Shown: in pieces, positions 8,949-19,009 of the stretch
How positions within the stretch are numbered: position 1 is the first letter of the stretch
Layout of the letters: each line of letters starts with the position of its first letter
Position numbers and translations under genes: made by a program
The notes under the pieces: model-generated
What the model was told of the DNA's origin: nothing
Database searches by the model: none
The model's input: only the letters and a program-made list of their open reading frames with translations
Assembly (NCBI RefSeq): GCF_022376445.1
Contig: NW_025955596.1
Span: 1-19,280, forward strand
DNA: 19,280 nucleotides
Reading direction: 5' to 3'
From: Fomitopsis serialis
Lineage: Eukaryota > Basidiomycota > Agaricomycetes > Polyporales > Fomitopsidaceae

Positions 8949-9932
8949 TTAGTCCACGTCTCTCGTCAAGTCCTGCCGCGAACCCAAGGCACTGCGAACC
9001 TGCATGGTTCTTTGCTGATATTCCACAAAGTCCACCAGGAAGCGGACTTGCTCGTATGTCTCTACGGCCTTGGGACTCCTTCGCCGCCTTACGACAGTAA
9101 TGACGCGTTCGATGAGCTGCATCGTCTCTTTTTTGACAGGTAGTGTTGTCTCCGCCGCTCGAGCCTCCATGGTAGGCAGATCTTCAGGCGTGGTAGACGC
9201 CGCTAATTCGGTCCCGCCGCATAGCCCGAGCTTCAACATCCAGCAGCAAGCGACAAGGCCGGCGCGACCAACGCCTCCACGGCAATGCACAAGCACGTTG
9301 AGACCATTGACAGTGTAAGACCGGATCAGCTTTGTCAATTGGGCGTCGAAATCAGAGACGGAGCTGGGGGTCAGGCCCTCCGGAGTCGGAATCCTGAGCA
9401 CGGACATGGTCAGCGGCATCTAACTACATACAACTAGAGACTCACCGCAGGACGTCGAGTCCAACTTCGTCGGCGATAGCAGAATAATCTGCCCAAGGAA
9501 CTCCGAGCAATTCTAACTCTTCGTCGTCAAGGCAGCTAAGTTCCATCAATAGGGTGCGCATTGTGAATTCAACGACAGGTCGGCTTACCACACGATGCAG
9601 GCAATGCCAAAATCCTTAATACGCTGCAAGTCCATCCGCAAATCCCTACACACACCGCACTTGCCTTTCACGGGGCCACTCAACCTCACTTTGATGTGAA
9701 GTTAGGTTTTCTGTGCGCGACAATATAGGTCTCATGACTAACCTTTCTTGCCTGGACAAGACGAAAGGTATAGGTTCCCTAACAACCATGGCTGCGGCGC
9801 CAAAGTTGGAAGAGGGGGGCGCTCATCGGAGGAGGCGGGCAATGGCGGCATGTCCAGCGATACCCTGAGAGTAGAGAATGAACTGGATCGTCTGTGTTGC
9901 GGAGAGGTATCAAGCCTGCTGAGCCGCGACAT
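8949..9932 (-). CDS. CDKN3/KAP-like dual-specificity phosphatase
   Basis: The product belongs to the cysteine-based phosphatases related to human CDKN3 (KAP), which dephosphorylates the T-loop threonine of cyclin-dependent kinases. Exons on the minus strand are 9932-9743, 9688-9589, 9535-9446 and 9393-8949, giving 274 residues with matching phases (1, 2, 2). The CDKN3-type entry motif LGNLYLSSCPGKK is at about 51-63, followed by a segment reading LQRIKDFGIACIVCCLDDEEL, whose core is the family's second strand and helix. The active-site loop is HCRGGVGR, with nucleophile Cys164 and Arg170 in the C-x5-R arrangement. A C-terminal helix follows at about VETYEQVRFLVDFVEY. The general-acid aspartate is not obvious in the PTPEG region. 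The start at 9932 is chosen because the serine-rich leader is then of ordinary length. The frame is also open upstream (9970-10538) and could be joined by a phase-2 intron at 9919-9969 (start at 10298 gives 379 residues), so the 5' end is uncertain. Confidence 0.88.
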
Positions 9933-9969
9933 GAGAAAAGCGTCATGCTGGACTTCGGAGGTCACTCAC

Positions 9970-10538
9970 ACTTCGCCGGCCGCAGGGCAGCCGATCCCTC
10001 CAGTCTTGTCTGGCCTTGACCGCGTCAACACGGAAGAAGTGGAATGTGATCTTCGTAGGGCATCTTGTGCGGATGCTACCTCTTCGCGAAGGCACGTAAC
10101 TGTTTTTTCAGCCACCTTCGCTGGGAGGGTTGTGGGTTGCGCAGTCGTGGACACAGGCCTGCAATGCTTCCCATGGGAACTAGCAGTCAGTTGCAGGGCT
10201 CGTCGCAACGTGGGATTGTTCAACAACAAGTGGGTGAGCCGTACCGAACGGCTCGAAGAGTGTACGGGGGAGCGCGCAAACAGCGGCTGCTCTGTCATAT
10301 TGGAAGGACATGGGTATGAGCGACTGAGGGAGGTAGACGTGACGCTGGTCGGGAGAACGGGAGATTGGCTAACGATGCGGTCCAGAAAATGTGTAAGCGG
10401 CAAGTCGAACATCACGGGCGAGTGATCATCGTTCCGTGAGAGGTGCGGAGATATTATCCCTAACAGTTCGAGCGGTATTATGGATGACAGACTGCCTAGG
10501 TGCTTAGCCAGAATCTTAACGGCGCATGAGAAAGTCAT
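9970..10538 (-). other. Open minus-strand frame upstream of the phosphatase, possible N-terminal extension
   Basis: This frame is open for about 190 codons and is rich in serine, threonine and proline, like a disordered region. It ends at a GTGAGT donor (intron 9919-9969) that would join the phosphatase exon in phase 2, and the acceptor is a tandem CAGCAG. ATGs at 10538, 10412 and 10298 are in frame. A short stretch near its start (SIIPLELLGIISPHL) faintly resembles an F-box, but the similarity is too short to rely on. The plus strand is also open for 225 codons here, so coding status cannot be settled by openness alone. It may be an extended N-terminus, a 5' untranslated region, or chance. 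Confidence 0.3.
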
Positions 10539-11162
10539 ACTTTATGGGATGCGAGCATGACGTCTTGACAGACGACTGGTCTAGATATGCCGTGGGCCAG
10601 CCGTACGGCGGAACGAGCCTTGAGGATATTGCAGCACGAAGCTCCTGTTGTATGTCCGGATTTGACGACGGATAGCTTAGACGCGGTTGGGCCTGGGACC
10701 CGGGTGCATCGTCCGCTATCATTGTAGACACGGTCGCCCTTTTCTCGCATAGCCACCAGACTTGGCGAGTTGCATATCGCGCTTGGTGTGCCTGCAGCTG
10801 CTTCACGCGCTCCGGCATCTGAACGGAGAATGGCACGTATGCGACAGGACATCCTTGGGACGCAGGGATCTGTCGGTCAAGTCGACAGTGTACAAGCTTC
10901 CGGCGTCCCTCACCTTTTGGCCCGAACTTAAGGCGGCTGTACTCACTTGCATGGTGTTGCGACGCCAGTCGGACGAGCTAGATAAACACATTCATTCAAA
11001 TTAGGACTTGAGGGTGAGGTCTCTTTTCAAACCACGCACCTGGGAGACCGAGTCCACAGACCCTGCTTCCGACGACCAGTCGTGGGAGCCAGCGCCAGGC
11101 AGAAGTTGGATGCGGTCTGGACTTGTGAGATGCAATGCAGGGTATGTTTGAGTTTCTGACAT
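10516..11162 (-). CDS. Unidentified two-exon reading frame divergent from the chitin synthase
   Basis: I do not recognise this product. Exon 1 (11162-11040) starts with MSETQTYPALHL and ends VDSVSQ; a 62-nt intron (10978-11039, donor GTGCGT, branch-like CCTAAT, acceptor TATCTAG) leads in phase 0 to a second frame open to a stop at 10516, giving 194 residues. The intron signals are good. A strong GTGAGTAC donor-like site inside exon 2 (about 10949) and a second open frame over 10535-10852 mean that other structures are possible, including one that runs on into the frame upstream of the phosphatase. No domain, signal peptide or membrane segment is visible. If real, it shares about 400 bp of promoter with the chitin synthase gene, including the decamer array. 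Confidence 0.3.
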
Positions 11163-11350
11163 AGTCAGCACATCCGCCAAAAGCCCCAAAGTCGAGAAAT
11201 ATGAAAGAGTGGAAGAGAGATAGTTGTATGATTGTTTAAGATGCTCTACGCTAACAGTCAAGGGTCTCCAGCTCGGCTAAGAAGGGAAATCATTGTTGCC
11301 ATTCCATCAATAAGAATACTATATATGGTGAAGGAACGACCACTGATTCA

Positions 11351-11430
11351 AGTTTGTAACAATCGGTAACAATCTGTAACGACTGGTAATGACTGGTAAC
11401 AAATGTTAACAAACGGTAACAACCGTTCAC
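11351..11430. repeat. Eight-unit 10-bp tandem repeat (consensus AANNGGTAAC)
   Basis: Eight consecutive decamers can be lined up without gaps: AGTTTGTAAC, AATCGGTAAC, AATCTGTAAC, GACTGGTAAT, GACTGGTAAC, AAATGTTAAC, AAACGGTAAC, AACCGTTCAC. The GTAAC half is well kept while the first five bases drift. The array lies 131-210 bp upstream of the chitin synthase start codon. The unit length is close to one helical turn, so each copy faces the same side of the DNA, as in an array of protein-binding sites. A plain replication-slippage repeat would look the same. Confidence 0.85.
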
Positions 11431-11560
11431 AAACTTGGCAAGACTTGGCGCTTTCCCGCAACCCCTTCGTCGTCGACGACCACCACATGCTCGCTGTCTG
11501 AACAGCTGTACTTTGGCTGTACTCGTCGTGTCCTCTCCTTCACGACCACATTCCTTTACC

Positions 11561-14500
11561 ATGGCTGCTCGGTCAGCGACCAGAGTACGATACAACGAAC
11601 CAGACGTCACCCCGCGCGTCCTCAACCCCGGAGCCGCGACCATCCGTCGCGCGAAAACCCTCACTCGTCCGGAGCGCAATGTCGCGCCTGTACCCCTCAT
11701 CAATCCCCAGTCTGCGCACCTACCCGCTGGGACTGCCGCTCCCGCTGAGGACGAGACCCTCGATGCATGGCGCATATTCTCCCGCCTCGTCACCTTCTGG
11801 GCCCCGAGCTCGCTCCTTCGCTCCCTCGGCGGGCTCGACGACAGACACAAGGTCCAGGCATGGCGCGAGAAGATGGCGTTGTGCTTCATCATTGCCTGCA
11901 TGTGCGGGGTCATCGGCTTCATCACCGTCGGGGCGCAGAAAGTCCTCTGCCCGCAGATCGAGCAGCAGAGCGCGGGCCGGTACGTGCGCAAAGGCAGCGT
12001 CGACCTTGTGCTCGGCGTGCAGGGCTGGCAGATGAACTTCACGTACTTGAGCCAGACCGCCACCCAGGGGCTGAACGTGAACTTTACGCAGCTACTGAAG
12101 GAGCCCGGACAGGACATCACGCCATACTTCCAACGGTCGGCGGCAGACTACCCTGCCTGCAACGGGCTCTCGTTCCGTGCGGCGGCGGAGCAGCCATGCA
12201 ATAGCGCCACACCGTGCCCTCTCGGTGCTCTCAATTCTTCGTCGGTGTTCGCGGGGCTGGGGGTGGAGAACACGACGCTGATCGTGGGCTACGACTGGGA
12301 CCAGGTGGCGGCGTTGGACAACTACATGGTGCTCGACGGTGCGGTGCTGAACATGAATACGTACATGAAGCTGCATCCGAGCGCAATTCCATCCGACGCG
12401 CTGGATTCGACAATTCGGGCGGTGCTGACGGCGCCGGGCGACTGGGGGCGGGACGGGACACGGCTGTTCTCGTACCACGCAGACGTTTCGAAGGCGATGC
12501 CATGCATGATCCAGCGGTACTACGCGGGCAACATCGACAAGATTACCCCCGGTTGCCTGCTCTCGAACCTCATCCTCTACGCCGGCCTCATCGTCATCCT
12601 CGGACTCGTGCTCATCCGCTTCGCGATGGCGTGCGTGTTCTCGTGGTTTGTCTCCAAGCGACTGTGCAGCCCACCCGACAGCAGGCAGCTCATGCAGTCT
12701 GCGATCAGTCCTGCGGTGCTCCCGGAAGGCGCGAACATCTCCGTCGACAACATCACCGGTACGGCTCCCTGGGCTGGTCCGGCTGGGTCGAAGAAGCTGG
12801 GTAAGCCAAGGGGTAAGGATGTTCGCTCACTCACATCCTCCGCGTCTACCCTCGTCAATGAAGCTGGCACCGTTCCATCCACCGTGACGCTCGCACAAAT
12901 AGGCGCCGAACTCTTCGCCGTTTGTTTGGTGACGTGCTATTCCGAGGGAGAGGAGTCGCTGCGGACGACGCTTGACTCAATCTCCACCACGACCTATGCC
13001 GACTCACGGAAGCTCTTGTTCGTCGTAGCTGACGGGATGATCACTGGTGCCGGTGAGAAGCGGAGCACGCCTGACACCTGCGTGAGTTTGCTTGAACCGG
13101 ACCCGCGGTTTGGGAACCCAGCGCCGATGAGCTACGTTGCTGTCGGTGCAGGCGCAAAGGCAGAGAACAGAGCGATGGTGTATGCAGGTCACTACAGTAA
13201 GGATCTATCTTCTATATGGCTATTTAAAGCTAGCTCTGATGCGGTGCTAACGGCATTGCGTAGCCGTGGCCGGGCGTCGAACGCCGACTGTGATCATAGT
13301 GAAGTGCGGCACGGAGGCTGAGGCCGCGACTGAGAAGAAGCCGGGCAATCGGGGCAAGCGCGACAGTCAGCTTATCCTCATGAACTTCTTCTCCCGCGTT
13401 ACGTTTAACGATCGGATGACGCCTCTGGATTTCGACCTCTTCCGGAAGGTTCACGTCCTCATGGGCGTCACGCCTGACTTCTTCGAGGTCTGCCTCATGG
13501 TGAGTGCCCGTATGCCTTCCGTTGCTTGCGGAATCCCTTACACACCACTTCCAGGTCGACGCGGATACGAAGGTCTTCCCTGACTCCCTCTCGTATCTGG
13601 TCAATTGCATGCATCACGACAACATGATCATGGGCGTCTGCGGAGAGACGCGTATCGCGAACAAACGACAGTCGTGGGTCACAGCAATCCAGGTCTTCGA
13701 GTACTTCATTTCGCATCACTTGGCCAAAGCCTTCGAATCTGTGTTCGGCGGCGTTTCCTGTCTGCCGGGATGCTTCTCTATGTTCCGACTCAAAGCTCGT
13801 CGAGACACGGGCGACGACTGGGTTCCCCTCATCACCAAGCCCGAGATCGTGCAGCAGTACAGCCAGAGCGTCGTGACCACGTTGCACCAGAAGAACCTAC
13901 TTCTGCTCGGCGAGGACCGGTTCCTGACCACGATCATGTTCCGCACGTTCCCCAATCGCAAGATGATCTTCCTGCCTCAGGCTCGCTGTCGCACCATCGT
14001 TCCGGACACCTTCTCCGTCCTGCTGTCACAGCGCCGTCGATGGATCAACTCAACGATTCACAATCTCATGGAGCTCGTACTCGTTCGGAATACTTGTGGT
14101 ACATTCTGCTTCAGCACCCAGTTTGTCGTCTTCATGGATCTGCTCGGCACGGTCGTTCTGCCCATCGCCATCTCCCTGACGTACATGCTCATCGTTGGTA
14201 TGGCACTGGCACCACCGAAGTCGTTCGAGGAGGCAATCCCGCTCATCCTGCTCATTGCCGTCTTGGGTTTGCCCGGTGTTCTCATTATGATGACGACGAG
14301 GAAGGTGGTCTACGTCTTCTGGATGATGATATACTTGCTCGCACTGCCGGTGTGGAACTTCATCCTACCCGTCTACGCTTTCTGGCACTTTGACGACTTC
14401 TCGTGGGGTGAGACCAGGTAAGCCATTATGTTGAATGGGCACCTGGTAGAGTTGTATTGATTGACCTGCGCAGAAAAGTCGAGGGAGAGCTCAAGGCCGA

Positions 14501-15182
14501 GGGTCACGACGGAGGAGGCCCGGCAGCATCTGGATCTTCCGTACCACTGCGCCGATGGGAAGATTGGGAACGTTCGCGGCTGCGCAAGATTCGTCGGGAA
14601 GAGCGTCGGCGCAAGGATCTCGAACGGATGCAGGGCGCGTACATGAGCGCCAACGGCGAGCTGACCGCTAGGCACGACTCGTATAGCCAGTATGATGGTT
14701 CTGACACCGTGTCAGTCGCGTCCTCCGAGGATGACCAGTGGGGCGCGCAAATAGGTGGTTACAACGAGAACAGTACTGCGTATCCCCCACCGCCCCTCGG
14801 CCTGCAACAACACGCACTCGCGAGCGCCGAAGCTATCGCGGCCGCAGACATGGAAGCAATGCTAGATGCCGGGTTTGATGACGAGCCATCCCCGCCAACG
14901 TCTCGCGCGCCGTCACAAGCTCCACGTTACCAGCTCTCCGACGCCGCGCCTTCGCTCGACGTCAACGGCTACGCCCCTTTGTCTAGATCTGGGTCGCCAG
15001 GCCCAACTCCTGGTGCCAGAGATCATACATTTTCACCGATCTCACCTATGCGACCGACAGGGGCCGTGAGTACAGCCGTTGACGATGAATGGCGGGGGCA
15101 CGCGAAGAAACGGAGTACGGGTCGCAATGACACTGGGGAATACGGACCATTAGGGCCTCTGGATCCCAACTCAAGAATATGA
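11561..15182 (+). CDS. CHS3: Class IV (Chs3-type) chitin synthase
   Basis: This is a plasma-membrane glycosyltransferase (GT2) that polymerises UDP-N-acetylglucosamine into cell-wall chitin. Exons are 11561-13196, 13264-13499, 13555-14417 and 14474-15182; introns are 67, 55 and 56 nt with phases 1, 0 and 2, giving 1147 residues, normal for the class. Order of parts: cytosolic N-terminus; membrane segment at about 105-127; an extracytosolic region of about 200 residues, where this class carries a cytochrome b5-like fold; membrane segment at about 334-358; catalytic domain beginning near [13 protein letters not shown] (about 453). Catalytic motifs seen are DAD at 626-628 (DxD), GEDRF with Glu744-Asp745, and QRRRW at 783-787 followed by [12 protein letters not shown], the Chs3-type signature. 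Membrane helices follow at about 808-908, then a charged, probably disordered tail (912-1147) with an Arg/Glu-rich helix. ATG at 11561 is the first in frame and has context TTACCATGG. A decamer array lies upstream. Confidence 0.96.
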
Positions 15183-15644
15183 GGAAGGGGATTTCATTTT
15201 TGTCTATATCCGTCTTTAACTCCTTCGATGTTTGAACTTCTTTGTACCGGGCAGTCATACCCGCACCCTTGTCATCATATCCCACTCGCTCCAATCGCCA
15301 CCTTTACAATACGTAGTCGGCGACCAGCCTCGTCCATACCACTGTCCCGTGCATCCATACATACCATTCACCCGTAATAGGGGTAACCGCATCTCTGTCG
15401 TACGGCTGTTGCATTCCTTGGATGTCGCATCACTTCTCTAATCTACCATGTGAATAGCCATAGACGTAGCGAGTAGAGGAGCGGCAATGTATCAGATATT
15501 TCCCAAGGGGTTGTGAGGTGTCAGCCAAGGTCAGTCTTCGAGGTCAATGTTGGCCAGGTCGATCGCGGACGGTTCAATTGCATCGATTGCTGAAGTCCAG
15601 CCCGTACGGGGCAGAGACAAAGCAGAAGTCAGAATGGGTGCTTA
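15183..15644. other. Intergenic region between convergent genes
   Basis: This is the 3' side of both the chitin synthase (+) and the first hydrolase (-). I see no gene. Just beyond the hydrolase stop, the minus strand carries GTAAGC and, 54 nt on, an AG acceptor-like site followed by a short open acidic stretch ending at a stop near 15538. Splicing as written would not enter that acidic frame, so I leave it as 3' untranslated sequence. Confidence 0.5.
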
Positions 15645-16968
15645 CTATAATCTAGGGTGGACCTCCTCCGTGTCGCGCATCCGGATGACTGATGGAATGT
15701 CTTCGGCCCATATGATGTCAGCCAGTAGTTGCATTGTACGTTCCGGATAATCCCAGTGCGGCTTGAAGAGGGGCGTGTCAACAAAATAGACTTCAAAGAG
15801 ATCAACTGACGTACGAAATGATTAGCACCCTTCATACGAACTGCATCTATATGCCTCCCACCAGCCGGCCATTCGTCTTGGTACTCCTTCAGTAGGCCCC
15901 AAGACGACATGACCGTCGCACTGACGGACATGTCACACCACAGCAGCGCCACGCGCAATCCTGGCCATACGGAGGTGTCATGCAATGCTCGACGCATGGT
16001 ATCCTTGTAGACTTTGTCGTCCATGAATACATAAAACATATGCGAATGCGCCATGACGTCCTCATTGGCTACCTTCCCCAGCTCATCGGAAGACATACGC
16101 AGAAGCGTTGGTGTTTGATGAGGAGGCGGGTCTGCTATGCGGTTGGTCGAAAGTCCCGCACATGCTTCTGCATATGCGCGAGAGGGGAGTGCGTCTAAGA
16201 TGGCAGGAGAATGTGCGTAGTAACCGGAGGCCCATTCGGGGAAGCTCTTCTGTCTTGCGTCTGGTGTTAAAGACGCGTCCTCGAAGGGGTTGTAACAGTC
16301 TTCAAAAGGTATCATAGGTGCACCGAACGCGCGAGCACTGGGATCTGCAAAAGGTAAACAGGGCTACGCTTGAACGCAAGGCAGCGAGATGCTCACCAAG
16401 GAGAATGAGCGCTCGCATGTAGCCTGCCAGAAGCTCTCTGTCATCGTGCGACAGCTGTTGCGCGCACGCAATGCAAGACAAGGCCATCTTGCACCCCCAT
16501 GACCAGGCAAGCAGCGATATTCCGCCACCACCTATCCGTCCCCCTCGTGTCTTCGCGGACAAAAGAGGAATGCCCTCCTTGCGGATGTACCACAGAAGGA
16601 ACGCCAAGATTTCGAGCCCACGAGCATGCAGTGCTGCTGCCTGTCTCTCAACGTCACCGCCTAAGTCGGCCAAGTCAGACGGAGAATATGGGGTCGAACC
16701 AGCGTAGTCGCGCATATTGACCGCTACGAGCCGCATGTTATGTTTCGCTGCATGGACAAACAAACGCTCGAAGATGGCTACGAAGGAATCCGCGTAGGGC
16801 GTCACCATCAGGCTGAGCAGTACAACAGACTCGTGAGGATGTCGACTCACCGCCTTGAAAGCCTGCTCCGTGAATGAGCACGAGAGTCGTGTAGTTGGAA
16901 TTAGGAGGTGCGCCAGTGTCCACATAATAGCACTGCGAACCGAATTCATGGACGGTTGCTAGTGGCAT
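15645..16968 (-). CDS. Alpha/beta hydrolase, downstream tandem copy
   Basis: The product is a 381-residue alpha/beta-hydrolase-fold enzyme; substrate unknown. Exons on the minus strand are 16968-16851, 16777-16397, 16344-15815 and 15761-15645, with introns of 73, 52 and 53 nt and phases 1, 1 and 0. Landmarks: the oxyanion-loop motif HGAG at 33-36; NMRDYAGSTPY at about 60-70, typical of a fungal hydrolase group; nucleophile elbow AWSWG with Ser132 (first glycine of the usual GxSxG replaced by Ala); probable acid Asp304 in LLWCDMS; catalytic histidine His342 in GANHF, followed across the last intron by PHWDYPERT. No signal peptide or membrane segment is seen, so it is probably intracellular. 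The ATG at 16968 is in context GCCATGC-like TAGTGGCAT on the plus strand. It is a tandem paralogue of the gene at 17745-19009 and shares its intron positions. Acceptor of the last intron (TTCAAG) is weak. Confidence 0.88.
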
Positions 16969-17744
16969 GGTGTCCAGCTGAGGGGAATCCAGTGGGTTTC
17001 AGGCTGTGAACAGGGCTCCGAGTTGTGTCGAGGTCTGACTCAGTAGATTTAATACCACCGGGGACTGAATTCTAAGAACGAATACAAATTAGCTCAGATC
17101 GAAGACAATGTTATTTGCATGCGCGGCCCCGAGCCATGACGCGGACGTGAGGATCATGGCCGTCAGGGACCGCAATGAATGCAAATCAAACTTACACCAC
17201 CATATGTAGGCAAGATCGTGGACCTGCGGGCTTAGCACGATGCCCCAACGTGCACATTCAGCGGCCGGAGGCTGAGCGCTGAGAAGGCGGCGTCTCAATT
17301 GAATTGCTGTAATGGATATAGTTTGACGCGGTCAATCTCAGCCGGTTTGCACGGTTGAGCGGTCAAATAAGATGAGGTGACGACGACTGACGACCGCAGA
17401 TGTGCGCTCTGAGTCTTCTTTGACTGTATGAAAGACGTACTTAGCTTTCTGGGCTCTCGAGATAAATTCCCAGTGTACCTTGTCCACAGGCTGTTGATAG
17501 GTTTCGCTCGTGCCATGCTGTAGTACTTGACTGTACGTGATACCTGTAAAGGTTCGTCGCTCTAATCCATATGTTACCGTCGCGAAACGCTATGAAGCAC
17601 CATGCAGAAAGTCAAACGAGGTTCCGACTTGCAGTGTCATTTGATCCCCCGAGCATACTGGTGATGATAAGCCGTCAGACAGTTCACACCGATGCATACC
17701 AAATCATTCGTCATTCGGCATGGAGTGCTGATGTCTTCAAATAC
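16969..17744. other. Intergenic region between the two hydrolase genes
   Basis: I find no supported gene in these 776 bp. It should contain the 3' end of the upstream hydrolase and the promoter of the downstream one (both minus strand). Two short palindromes lie in it at 17323-17335 and 17355-17366. Open frames are at most about 73 codons and lack motifs. Confidence 0.5.
17323..17366. promoter_or_regulatory. Pair of short palindromes (TTGAC-GCG-GTCAA and TTGA-GCGG-TCAA)
   Basis: TTGACGCGGTCAA (17323-17335) is a perfect inverted repeat with 5-bp arms and a 3-bp spacer; TTGAGCGGTCAA (17355-17366) is a perfect one with 4-bp arms. They share TTGA, GCGG and TCAA and their centres are about 32 bp apart, three helical turns. 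They lie about 360-400 bp upstream of the downstream hydrolase's start. Paired related palindromes are common as binding sites for dimeric transcription factors; that role here is inference only. Confidence 0.35.
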
Positions 17745-19009
17745 TTAGATGTTCTCAGCTAGAACACGCATAGTCTGCTCGGGCAAGTCAACATGCGGCT
17801 GGGTGGTAAGTATTAGTGAGTTTCTACCATGACCACGATGACTCCGCTTACGAAGTGGTTGCCCCCTTCCAATCGCACGACATGAATCCTCCTTTCTCCC
17901 TCTGGCCACGCCGTCTTTGCATGACGTGCGATGTCCCAGGACGTGTGAATGACTTCACCAATGGTCATATCTCCCCACACAAGGCAGACTCGTAGGCGCG
18001 GCCATACAGACCGATCCTGCAATGCCGCGCGCGTATTATCCCTGAAGAGCTCCAAATCAATGAAGTCTGGCTGGTAAAGAACTTGCGAGCACGCCCAGAC
18101 GTGGTTCGCCGATGTCGCGGCTATCTCTTCCGCAGTCAGCCGCTGCAGGGTGGGGATCTGATGCGGACGCGGGTTCTCGACGCGTTCCATCGCCAGCCCT
18201 AGGTCTACTTCTTCACGAGTGAGAGACGCGAAGGAGTCCAGTAGGACACGCGAATGCGCGTAGTATCCGGAGACCCACAACGGAAACGCGGTAGCTTGTT
18301 GCTCTGGCGTCAATGTCTGGTCGCGGAGGGGATTGTGTGCTTCGTCGAAGTAAGAAACAGCGCTGATGCTCGAGTGTGGTGCAGGTTCTGGATGCGAATG
18401 TGTCTTCAGTGTCAACGGGAGACGAGTAGAGGTTGCCTGAATCGGCTCACCGTAGATCACGAGCGCTCGCATGTAAGCCTCTAGGAACTCCTGATCCTCC
18501 TTCGGAAGCTCGCTAGCGCGTGCGATGAAGGACAACGACATGGTGTTTCCCCAGGACCAACCCAGCACGGAGATACCTCCGCGAATATCGTTTCCATTCA
18601 ATGTGAACGGCGGAATATTCTCATTGCGTATGAACCACGCGACGAAGGCGGCGATCTCGAACCCTCGTCTATGAAGCTGCGTCCGCTGACCGTCTCTGTC
18701 CGGGCCTCGCATCGCAGTTAGCTCGGCATCGGTATATGGTGTCGAGCCGGGATAGTCCCTCATGTTCAACGTGACGAGCCGGATGTTGTGTTGAGAGGAA
18801 TTTGGAACAGAGTCTTGAAGGAGCTAGTGGTATGAGGTCAGCACGCAGGGAAAACCCCCCATCCGAGACGACATTAGAATGCATACTCACGCCATGAACC
18901 AGTGCCCCGTGTATCAGAACGAGGGTCGTATAGTCGGTGACCCAGGCGGAGATCCTGTGTCCTCGTAGTAGTACTGTGTCCCCTGAGCATCGACGGGGGC
19001 AAGAGGCAT
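17745..19009 (-). CDS. Alpha/beta hydrolase, upstream tandem copy, with a frame break in exon 1
   Basis: This is a paralogue of the neighbouring hydrolase with the same four-exon plan: 19009-18891, 18823-18451, 18387-17852 and 17798-17745 on the minus strand, introns 67, 63 and 53 nt. From exon 2 on, the frame is continuous: NMRDYPGSTPYT, nucleophile elbow GWSWGN (a full GxSxG), WGDMT as the probable acid, and GGNHF followed across the last intron by PHVDLPEQTMRVLAENI and a stop. In exon 1 the start MPLAPVDAQGTQYYYEDTGS is plainly homologous to the other copy. After SPPG, however, the matching DYTTLVLIHGALVHG lies in another frame: two extra bases are present near 18931-18945 compared with the sister gene. 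Read straight from the ATG, the protein would stop within exon 1. The gene may be a young pseudogene, start elsewhere, or carry a sequencing error. The following exon start is also poorly conserved. Confidence 0.75.

Noticed and set aside
9070..9318. Plus-strand 82-codon frame
   Set aside because: It is antisense to the phosphatase active-site exon and has no motif of its own.
9748..10425. 225-codon plus-strand open frame
   Set aside because: It lies antisense to the phosphatase exon with the LGNLYLSSCPGKK motif and has no domain, so it is most likely a shadow of the minus strand.
11435..11560. Upstream in-frame extension of the chitin synthase
   Set aside because: No ATG exists in this stretch; the first in-frame ATG is 11561 with a strong context, so this is 5' leader.
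15538..15644. Extra acidic C-terminal exon of the downstream hydrolase
   Set aside because: The available donor (phase 2) and the only acceptor do not lead into the acidic frame; they give five residues and a stop, while the simple TAG stop at 15645 suffices.
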